Source: Fimbriimonadaceae bacterium (GTDB lineage Bacteria > Armatimonadota > UBA10988). Taken from it: a stretch of DNA of 64,000 nucleotides. Positions 16,764 through 25,000 of this stretch are shown one piece after another. The notes under the pieces are model-generated. The model was not told where the DNA came from, did not search any database, and worked only from the letters and a program-made list of their open reading frames with translations. Numbering within the stretch: position 1 is the stretch's first letter; each line of letters opens with the position of its first letter. The stretch lies in NCBI GenBank assembly GCA_020850355.1, contig JADZEX010000037.1, positions 239,045 through 303,044 on the forward strand, written 5' to 3'. Position numbers and translations under genes: made by a program.

Positions 16764-19520
16764 ATGCCCTGTCGAATCACTCTGTTGGCCGCGCTCACGG
16801 CGTTGCCGGGCCTGGCGCAGCAACCGCTGGTCGGGCGCTACGTACGCGTTGAGGCCGCTGCCGACCACACGTCCGAGCTGCACTTCGCCGAGTTGGAGGC
16901 CTATGTCGGCGGGCGCAATGTGGCGCTCAAGCGGCCGGTCGCGGTCTCGTCAACCCTCGGTCGGTTCGCCGGTGGGCTGGCGGTCGATGGGGTGGTGGAG
17001 TACGAGTGGGGGCCGACGGCCAGCTTCTGGTCGGCCGCAGCGGGTGGGGCGCAGTGGTGGGAAGTCGATCTGGGGACCGCGCTGCCGCTGGAGCGGTTGG
17101 TGCTCTACAACCGGCTGGACTGCTGCCAGGAGCGGCTGACTGGGGCGGTGCTGCGGGTGCTGACCGCCGACCGGCGCGAGGTCTACCGGCAGGTGCTGGA
17201 GGCGGCCAGTCCCTTTGAGCAGGTCTGGGTCGAGCCGCTGGTGCCGCCGGTCGACTTCGCGGCGCAGACCTTGGCGCAGCGGCGGCAGGAGGTCTCGCCG
17301 GTCTTCAGCAGGCCGGCGAGCGATCCGGCTGAGGTGATGCCGGTCGGCGCTGGCGACCTCTCGGCGATGGTCAGCTACACCGACCGGCTGGTGCTGCATC
17401 TCTCGAAGTGCGATGTCTTTGGGGTGCAACAGCCGGTCTATCACTACAGCCCGACCGGCCTTTCGCCGGGCCACGTCGAGCTCGATCTGGGTCTGCCGGC
17501 GGCCACCTTGACCAGTTTCGAGCAGCGGCTCGAGCTCGACCGCGGGACCGTTACGCTGGCCCTCGGCACGGCGGCGGGCATCGTGCGGCTGACGGTGGTT
17601 GGCCTGCTGGGCGACAACGCGCTGCTGGTGCAGGTCGACGACCCGCGGCCGGCGCCGCAACTGACCACCCACACAACCTCCCACCGGGCCAGCGTCGAGG
17701 CGCGGCAGGTCGCCGACTGGCAGCTCCTGCGGGAGGTCCACAGCTACACCGAGAGCGGTCAGCCGCCGGCCGATCCGGCCAAGGTCAGCCCGGGCGACCG
17801 CTTCTTCCGCTTCGGCTGGGCGACGCTGGTCGGCCGCCGCGAGGCGCCCGTCGTGGCCGGTCAGCCGCGGCGGAGCTGGGTGCTGGTGACCTGCCGCACG
17901 ACCCGTGACGGGCAGCCCGAGGCCGCCGCCCTGACCGCCGCGACGGCGCTCCGCGACAGCGACCTGGCGGCGCGGGTGGCGCGGCAGGCGGCCTGGTGGC
18001 AGCAGTTCTGGGAGGCCGCCTGGGTGGACCTGCGCGGTGGCGATGGCGACCGGCTGACGCGGCTCTGGCACACCGGCTACCTCTCCTACGCCGGCGTGGC
18101 GACCCACGCCACGACGCCTCCGAAGTTCAACGGCGGGCCGGGTCTAATCCGTGGCGACGAGCGGTCGTGGGGCTGGGGGTACTGGTGGCAGAACACCCGC
18201 GAGCTGATCTGGCCGCTGCTGGCCGGCAATCGCCTCGCCCTGGCACGTGACTACCTCGACTTCTACGATGCGCAGTTCAGCGATTGGCAGCGCAGCACCG
18301 CCCACGGTGGCAAACTCGGCATCCGGATGTGGGAGGCGGCCACGCCGCCCCGCCCCACCCCGCCGCCGGCCCGGCAACCAAGCCCCTTCGACCCCGCCGC
18401 CATCCCACGGGCGATGGCCGACCTGCGCATGGAGCAGTGCAAGTCCGGCTACAACGCCCGCAGCCTCTGCCAGTCCACCGAACTGGCGAAGCTGTTCTGC
18501 GACTACGCCGCGGCGGCCGGCGACGCCGCCTACGAGCGCCGAGTCGCTGCCGCCTGGGTCCGTGAGGCGGCGCTGTTCTGGCTCAGTTGGCTGCGTCCAG
18601 GCGACGATGGGCGGTACCACAGCATGGTCACCGACAGCGCCGAGATGTGGTGGAAGATCAAAGACTCCGCCCCGGACCTGGCCGCCGCCCGCTGGTGCTT
18701 CGACCGGGTCGTCCGCGACGGCGTCCGCTGGGGCTACGAGCCCGGCCTGATCGACCTGGCGCGCGAGCGGCTGGCCAAACTGGCCCCGCTGCCCGTCGGG
18801 CGGATCACCCGCCAGGGCAGCCAGGTCACCGGCTTCGACCGCACCGTCGACCAGTTGGCCCCGCTGGGCGAGTTCTACGACGACCGCGAGGCCCACAACA
18901 TGGAGAACCCGGAGCTCTACGCGGTCTACCCGTTCGAACTGATCGACGCCGGCAGCCCCCCGGCCGAGCTGGCCCGCGCCGTGCTGGCCTTCCGGAACCG
19001 CGCCCACCCGAACGCCGGCGGCTGGTCGCAGTGCCCCATCCAAGCCGCGCGCCTGCACCTGCCGACCACCGCCGCGGTGATCGACGAGCACCTCCGCCGC
19101 CACCAGAAGTACCCCTACGGCGGCTGGAACTCACCGGGCAACAAGCTCGCTGGCTCGACCCACGGCGTCACCGACGTGCCTTACTTCGATTCGGTCGGCG
19201 TTAACCTGACGGCGCTCCAAGAGTGCCTGCTGCAAAGCCACCGCGGCGTGCTGGAGCTGCTCCCGGCAGCCAGTCCCAAATGGGCCGGCCGCTTCCGCCT
19301 CCGCGCCGGCGCCGTGCTGGTCGACTGCGAGTTCCAGGCGAAGCAGCGAATCACACTGGTCACCCTGACGGCCCTGCGTCCGACGACGGCGACGCTCCGA
19401 AACCCGTGGGAGCGGTGTCGGGTCCAGGCTGGCGACGCCGCGCCGGTCGAGTCCGGGGAGCGGCAGGTCAGCGTGACGCTGACCGCGTCGCAGGTCGCGC
19501 GGTTCAGCCCGGCCGGGTAA
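16764..19520 (+). CDS. Secreted DUF5703-type (alpha/alpha)6-barrel protein with discoidin-like module
   Basis: ATG at 16764 is chosen because GGAG precedes it and a signal peptide follows at once (MPCRITLLAALTALPGLAQQ); an earlier in-frame codon at 16734 lacks both. The protein has 918 residues. Residues of about 25-145 form an F5/8 type C (discoidin-like) sugar-binding module ('NVALKRPVAVSS', 'WWEVDLGTALPLERLVLYNR'). A DUF5703-type beta-sandwich follows ('MPVGAGDLSAMVSYTDRLVL'), then a helical barrel ('WGWGYWWQNTRELIWPLLAG'). The layout recalls GH95/GH65-type glycosidases such as alpha-fucosidases. The exact family and catalytic acids are not certain. Role: exported glycan hydrolase or binder. 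Confidence 0.8.
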   Translation: MPCRITLLAALTALPGLAQQPLVGRYVRVEAAADHTSELHFAELEAYVGGRNVALKRPVAVSSTLGRFAGGLAVDGVVEYEWGPTASFWSAAAGGAQWWEVDLGTALPLERLVLYNRLDCCQERLTGAVLRVLTADRREVYRQVLEAASPFEQVWVEPLVPPVDFAAQTLAQRRQEVSPVFSRPASDPAEVMPVGAGDLSAMVSYTDRLVLHLSKCDVFGVQQPVYHYSPTGLSPGHVELDLGLPAATLTSFEQRLELDRGTVTLALGTAAGIVRLTVVGLLGDNALLVQVDDPRPAPQLTTHTTSHRASVEARQVADWQLLREVHSYTESGQPPADPAKVSPGDRFFRFGWATLVGRREAPVVAGQPRRSWVLVTCRTTRDGQPEAAALTAATALRDSDLAARVARQAAWWQQFWEAAWVDLRGGDGDRLTRLWHTGYLSYAGVATHATTPPKFNGGPGLIRGDERSWGWGYWWQNTRELIWPLLAGNRLALARDYLDFYDAQFSDWQRSTAHGGKLGIRMWEAATPPRPTPPPARQPSPFDPAAIPRAMADLRMEQCKSGYNARSLCQSTELAKLFCDYAAAAGDAAYERRVAAAWVREAALFWLSWLRPGDDGRYHSMVTDSAEMWWKIKDSAPDLAAARWCFDRVVRDGVRWGYEPGLIDLARERLAKLAPLPVGRITRQGSQVTGFDRTVDQLAPLGEFYDDREAHNMENPELYAVYPFELIDAGSPPAELARAVLAFRNRAHPNAGGWSQCPIQAARLHLPTTAAVIDEHLRRHQKYPYGGWNSPGNKLAGSTHGVTDVPYFDSVGVNLTALQECLLQSHRGVLELLPAASPKWAGRFRLRAGAVLVDCEFQAKQRITLVTLTALRPTTATLRNPWERCRVQAGDAAPVESGERQVSVTLTASQVARFSPAG

Positions 19521-19528
19521 GCCCAACG

Positions 19529-19565
19529 CCCCGCGGCCACGGTTGCCGAGACCGTGGCCGCGGGG
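19529..19565. terminator. 15-bp hairpin between convergent genes
   Basis: CCCCGCGGCCACGGT (19529-19543) and its exact complement (19551-19565) flank a 7-base loop. The hairpin sits 9 bases after one stop and 20 bases from the convergent stop at 19585. It has no T-tract on either side, so it is probably a bidirectional 'I-shaped' terminator or mRNA 3'-end stabiliser. Confidence 0.7.
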
Positions 19566-19584
19566 GTGGACTTGCCGAGCGAGG

Positions 19585-20922
19585 CTAGTCTTCCAGAGTC
19601 TCGATCACCTCCAGTTCGTCGTTGGGCTTGTCCTTGCTACGGTAGAGACCCGAGGGCGGGCCCCACTTGGTGTAGGTCCCGCCGCCGCGGCGGTGTTCTC
19701 GCTGGTGGTCGGCCGTGCGAATCAGCTCGTAGTTGTTGGGATCGTCCAGACCGCCGTTCTCGGCGCCGACGTAGAGCGGGGTCTGGTGGTGGATCTGCCA
19801 GCCCTCCGGCACCTTCCGCTCGATGGCGCGCTCCCAGGAGTTGCTGCCGCCGTTGCCGGGGTAGCGCTTGTTGAACTCGGTCTGGCCCAGGTCTTCGGCC
19901 AGGTCCTGGACCCAATCGCGCATCTCACCGACATCGCGCTGGCGGATGGTCACCAGGATGCGGTACTTGCAGTTCTTCTCTTTCGGGTTGGCGATCATCA
20001 GTCGCTCGCCCTTGATGCTGCCGTTCAGGAGGTAGGCCTTGTTGGCCTCCTGGTCCATCCCCGGGTACTCGTCGGCATAGGCCAGCAGTTGCTGCCGCAG
20101 CAGGTCTTCGTACTTCGTGAGTTCCTTGGCCTCGGTGCTGCGCAGCAGTTTGGTGTTCCACCCATCGAGCGCCTTGCGCGACTGTCCGACCACCGAGGCA
20201 CTGCCGCGGCGCCAGTCGGTGACGGCGCTCAGGGCGGCTTCGAGCTCGCGCCACGGCGAGCGGCTGAGGCGGATGCGCTGCCGGTTGTCGATGGTCTTGG
20301 CGACACTCGCCAGCTTCACCGACGCGCCGTTACGGGCGAGGTCGACGAACTCGATCACCACGGCGTGGTCGAGGTCGAACTCCTGCAGCAGCTTCTTGAT
20401 CGCCTCGCGCTCCTTGGCGAGTTGCGCGCTGTCGGCCTCGTGCGGCTTGGTGAGGTCGTCCAACAGGTCCTCGGCCTGCGCGCTGCGCTCTTTCTGTTGC
20501 GCCACCAGGTCGTTGCCTTCGGTGGCGAGGTCCTTGAGGTACTGCTTGTAGGCGTCCGAGAGCTGCGGCAGCCGCCGGACGAGCGTGTCCTCGGTGCGGC
20601 CGCACTCTTCGAGCCGCTTCTTGACGTCCTCGGCGTACTCCTTGTCGCCGCCCTTCAGCGACGAGAGCTGCGGCGCGATGGCCTTCTGGATCTTCTCGAG
20701 CGTGTCCTCGACCTTGTCGAAGTAGCGCTGCGCGTCCCCACGGTCGTAGCCGCTCTCCGGCTTCGCGTTGAACTCGTTGACCGTGGTCACCAGCGACTTC
20801 AAGGCCTGCTCGATGTCGCGCTCTTCACTGCGATAGGTGTCTTCGAGCTTGGCGCCGGCGGGGCCACACAACCAGAGCCCAACCGCCGCCGCCAACCACC
20901 GCCGTCGATCCAAGCTGACCAT
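19585..20922 (-). CDS. Secreted coiled-coil protein with colicin-type HNH nuclease domain
   Basis: ATG at 20922 follows GGGAGAGA and begins a signal peptide (MVSLDRRRWLAAAVGLWLCG, PAGA cleavage region). The mature part of the 445-residue protein is charged and helical (about 26-240, coiled-coil rich). Residues of about 372-415 carry H378-H379-Q-T-P, N397, H406 and H410. The N-to-H spacing of 9 and H-to-H spacing of 4 equal those of the colicin E9 DNase HNH motif (HH-x2-P...N-x8-H-x3-H); the HH-to-N distance is 3 residues longer. It may therefore be a metal-dependent DNase that acts outside the cytoplasm, either as a nutritional nuclease or as an antibacterial toxin. No immunity-like gene adjoins it. 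The function is inferred from the motif only. Confidence 0.8.
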   Translation of the reverse strand: MVSLDRRRWLAAAVGLWLCGPAGAKLEDTYRSEERDIEQALKSLVTTVNEFNAKPESGYDRGDAQRYFDKVEDTLEKIQKAIAPQLSSLKGGDKEYAEDVKKRLEECGRTEDTLVRRLPQLSDAYKQYLKDLATEGNDLVAQQKERSAQAEDLLDDLTKPHEADSAQLAKEREAIKKLLQEFDLDHAVVIEFVDLARNGASVKLASVAKTIDNRQRIRLSRSPWRELEAALSAVTDWRRGSASVVGQSRKALDGWNTKLLRSTEAKELTKYEDLLRQQLLAYADEYPGMDQEANKAYLLNGSIKGERLMIANPKEKNCKYRILVTIRQRDVGEMRDWVQDLAEDLGQTEFNKRYPGNGGSNSWERAIERKVPEGWQIHHQTPLYVGAENGGLDDPNNYELIRTADHQREHRRGGGTYTKWGPPSGLYRSKDKPNDELEVIETLED

Positions 20923-21034
20923 GTAGCTCTCTCCCGGCCGCACCTGGCGACCCTCGCAAAGCACGTACCCGGTCGCCGGCCTGGAGCGCTGTCAGCAGGC
21001 CCTGACGGATCGGTTGCGGGGCGGTGACAGCCGG

Positions 21035-22072
21035 TCAGTAGACCCCCTCCTCCCAGGCGGTCCGGTACATCGCCAGGATGTTCTCGACCGGGGTGATCGG
21101 CTGCAGATTGTGGCAGGGCGCCAGGACGTAGCCGCCGCCGCGGCCGAGGGTCTGGAGGCACTGGCGCGTCTCGGCGATCACCTCGTCGACCGTCCCGAAG
21201 GGCAGCACCTCCTGGTTGTCGACGCCGCCGTGGAAGGCGATCCGGTGGCCGTAGGTCTCCTTCAGCCAGGTCAGGTCGACCGGCCCGCAGCGGTACTGCA
21301 CCGGGTTGAGGACCTGGATTCCGAGGTCGATCAGCCGTGGCAGCAGTTCCCACATCGCGCCGTCGTCGTGGTGGAAGATGCGCACGCCGTGATCACGCAT
21401 CAGGCCGGCCAACCGGCAGTAGTGCGGCGCCAGGTATTCGTCGAAGCTGGCCGGTGAGAGCAGCAGATTGGTCTGCCCGCCGAAGTCGTCGGTCAACTGC
21501 GTGACATCGATCAGCCCGCCGCCGGCCTCGAAGAGGCGTTCGGCGAAGCCGTAGAAGAAGTCGGTCAGGCGTGCCAGAATGGCGTGCGACAGCTCTTGAT
21601 TGAGCGCCAGGTCGAGCAACGACTGCTCCAAGCCGCGGAGCTGGTTGAAGAAGAAGAACGGTGCGGAGTAGCCGGCCTCGATGGGCCGCTCACGGCGCTG
21701 CTCACACTGCTGGCGGACCTGGCTGTAGTCGAACCAATCCGGCGATGGCCAGCGGTAGTGCGCCAGGTCGGCGACGGTCTGCGCGGCGGCCAGCGGGAAG
21801 TAGCACTGCTCCTGATAGGTCCCGGTGGCATACTCGACCGGCTTGTAGCGCATCCCCCAGAAGTTGCTGCCCGGCTCCACAGGCGGCCCGACATAGGCCG
21901 GCGCGACCCCGGCGAAGCCGTCGATGTGGAGCCGCTCGCGCACCCCGGCTGGATCACAGCCGAAGTGCGCGGTGAGCTTGGCCCAGACTTCACCGGTCGC
22001 CCAGAGATCGAGCGGCACGCGGTCCGGCTGTCCCAGGTCGAGGGCGGTCAGGGTTCGTTCACGGGAGGTCAT
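21035..22072 (-). CDS. Uroporphyrinogen decarboxylase-family (MtaA/CmuA-like) protein
   Basis: The protein has 345 residues from ATG at 22072 (a GTG directly upstream is also possible). It has the URO-D fold pattern: 'TSRERTLTALDLGQPDRVPLD' at the N-terminus, 'HGVRIFHHDDGAMWELLPRLI' in the middle and 'GGYVLAPCHNLQPITPVENI' near the end. The His and Cys residues in 'FHHDDG' and 'APCHN' sit where MtaA/CmuA-type methyltransferases place zinc ligands, so it is probably a corrinoid- or folate-dependent methyl transfer enzyme rather than a haem enzyme. No corrinoid protein is nearby; the substrate is unknown. It lies 27 bases downstream of the GH2-like gene's upstream cluster boundary and may be cotranscribed with that gene. 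Confidence 0.82.
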   Translation of the reverse strand: MTSRERTLTALDLGQPDRVPLDLWATGEVWAKLTAHFGCDPAGVRERLHIDGFAGVAPAYVGPPVEPGSNFWGMRYKPVEYATGTYQEQCYFPLAAAQTVADLAHYRWPSPDWFDYSQVRQQCEQRRERPIEAGYSAPFFFFNQLRGLEQSLLDLALNQELSHAILARLTDFFYGFAERLFEAGGGLIDVTQLTDDFGGQTNLLLSPASFDEYLAPHYCRLAGLMRDHGVRIFHHDDGAMWELLPRLIDLGIQVLNPVQYRCGPVDLTWLKETYGHRIAFHGGVDNQEVLPFGTVDEVIAETRQCLQTLGRGGGYVLAPCHNLQPITPVENILAMYRTAWEEGVY

Positions 22073-22099
22073 CACGCAGCTCCGGGCGGCGGTCGCGCG

Positions 22100-25000
22100 C
22101 TACCACCTGAAGAACCGGTACGGATCGTCCCAGGGCTGCGGCTGGTCCAGGTAACAGCCCTCGCGCCAGCGGCCCGCGGTCGGGTCGGCGACTGGGTCGA
22201 GGTGGAGGTCGGCGAGATCCAGGCGGCCGGCGCTGTTGGTCCAGACCTGGTAGCGGCTGGCGGTGGTGACCGTCTCCTTGGCCAGCAGCAGGAAGCTGTA
22301 CTGCTGCCAGGCGGGCGTTGGCTGGAGGCGCTGGTAGTCGAACACGGCGCGCCAGCCGTTGGTGTTTTGGACGGTCACCGTGACCGCGTCCGTGAGGTCC
22401 TCGGCGCGGGCGCGGAGGGAGAGGCGGTACCAGGTGCCAGCGGTCAGGGCGACACCGCTCTGGGCGAGCATCAGGCTGGGCTTCTGGCCCTCGACGCGGG
22501 GCAGTGTGACGGACAGGGCGCGGCCCGCGGCGCCCGGCGGGGGGGCAGCCAGCGTCGCTTGCCAGCCGGGCGCCCCGCTGACGCTGAGGCTGAACTCGGC
22601 CGGGACGCCGTTGGCGCCAGCCGCTGCGAAGGTGCCGTTGCGCACGGCTGACGGCCCGGCGACCGCGGCCACGGGGGTGCTCAGGCGGTCCAGCAGCGGG
22701 CTCTGGCACGGCACGCCGGCGTTCGCCAGCAGCCGCGTCAAGAGCCGGCTGGTACCGCGCCAGGTGCGGCGGAGGTTCTGCTGCTCGGTCTCGTAGCGGA
22801 ACCACCAGCCACTGCTGCCGGCGCTGAAGGCGCCATTGCTCCACAGCTCCTGCCCCGCGGCGGGACGCAGGCTGGCGCTGCGAATCCGCAGGCGGGCCCC
22901 TTCGCCGGTCACCGCGAGGTAGGCCTGCCAGCCCTCGGCAAAGGCCTGCGCCACCGGGAACGTCGCGCGCAGCTCGGTCACCCGGCCGGCGGGCAGATCC
23001 TGGTCGGGCCCCTTGTAGGCGCGGTCCCAGGGCCGACCGGCGCGTTCCACCTCCAGCCGCACGCGGGGCGCGCCAGCCATGGGCTCCACTTGCATCGTGA
23101 AGGTACAGGTCGTGCCGACAGCCGGCGCCGGCAGCTTCTGGCCGACCTGCCCGAGCGGCACGGTGCCCATCGTCAACACGCCCGCGGCGGCGCCAGCGGC
23201 GAGCTGCTCGACGACGAGCGACGGCGCGGCCCCGGCCGCCCGACTGACCTCCCAGGGCGGCAGTTGGCAGACGATCAGCGCGCCGTCGGCGCTGGCCGCC
23301 AGCACGCCATTGCCCAGCGGCGCCGCGCCAGCGGTGACCAGGGGCAGCTCGCGCGGGTCGCGGTTGTGGATGTCGGCCGCGGCGCAGCCGGCGAACGGTG
23401 AGCCGACGGGCTGCGGTCCGAAGGCGGCGGCAAGGTGTTCGGCGGGTTGCAGCCGCAGGTTGCCCGGCAGGGCCGCGGCCCCGGCGGGGTCCAGGCCGAG
23501 GGCGACCAGCTTGCCGCCGCTGGCCAGCCAGCGCTGCAACTCGGCCCGGCGCGGGCCCAGGCCGGCCGCGCCGGCGCGGTCCACCAGCAGCAGCTGATCG
23601 GCCGCCAGGGCCGCTGGCAGCGGCGCGGCGACGAGACCGGCGGCGGCCAGGTGCTGCCGCCCGGCCTCGTCGCCAGCGTAGACCAGTCGCCGTGGCGACG
23701 CCGGCTGCCAGGTGGCCAGGTAGCGCAGCAGGTTGCCGGCCAGCCGCTGTGCGGCGGGATCGGCGGCGGTGCGGCCGCTGATGTCGAGCTGGCAGAGCAG
23801 CATCACGCCGCGGCCCTCGCGGTACTCCAGCAGGGCCGCGTACTGCTGCCCGAAGCCGCCGTCGACCAGGGTCAGGAAATCGCCTCGGGCTGGCTTCTCG
23901 AGCACCACTGACGCGACGTTGCCGCGGTTGCCACAGCGCCAGACCCGCGGCACGTCGAAGCCGCACCACTTCACCGTCGGTGGCTCGCCCAGCCGGGTGG
24001 TGCCCTGGTAGTCGAGCCGCGCCGGGTTGAGCGTCGCGGCGCCGCGCCAGGCGCGGAGGGCGGCCGCGTCCAGACCGGCCAGCGCGGGGTGCCCGGCGAC
24101 CCGGGGCCAGAGCTGGCGGAGGCCGTACTCGGCGACCCGGAAGCCGAGCCGCTGCTCCAGCGCGGCGGCAGTCTGCTCGCAGAGCAGCACCTTCAGCCCC
24201 GCCCGGACGCGCCGCAGATCGGGCGCCGGACCCTCAGGGGTGAGGGCGCCCTGACCGATCACCACCAGGTCGTAGGCATCCAGCGCGCTACTGGCGTCGA
24301 TCCGGGTCGCGGCGACGCCGAGCGACTGGAGCAGTGGGCCGGTGGTGCCCCGCGGATCCCACAAGGCCACCTTCCCCGGCTGCGGCACCGCGGGCGCCGG
24401 TGGCAGCACGTCGAGGGTGAACTGGTCGGTCTGCTGCCCGCCAGCGCCCAGCTCAGCGGTCGCGGTCAGGTGATACACGCCCGCCGGCAGATCCGCTGGC
24501 AGCGCCAGGGGCAGCGGCAACCGGTGCTGCTGGCCGGCGGCGACCGTGACGCTCTGGCGGCCGGTCAGGGGCTGCGGCAGGTCGAGTTGCCAGGTCCAGT
24601 TGGCGCTCACGGCGTGCCGGCTGTTGTTGATCAGAATCAGTTGCCGGACGACGGTTTCGCCCGCCGTGAAGAGGTGGTCCGGCGCCGTGAAGGCCTCCGG
24701 CGGGCCGGCGATCCAGGCCAGCACCGGCTGATTGTTGCGCTGCAGCGCGGCGGCGGCGGCGGTCGGCTGCCAGTCGGCGCGGTCGTAAGCCAGGTCCATC
24801 CGCTCGTATCGCGTCTCCAGGTAGTCCGGGCTGAAGCCCGGCCGCTGCAACCGCGACCAGTCGGTTGGCAACTCCTGCCGGGCGTTGCGGTTGACGCCGG
24901 GGCGGAGCTTGTGGAGCACACCGTGCTCCCAGGGCGAGATCGCCGAGACGCCCCAGGTGCGGTAGGCGCGCCAGTTCTGGGTGTAGTAGTCGGCCAGCAC

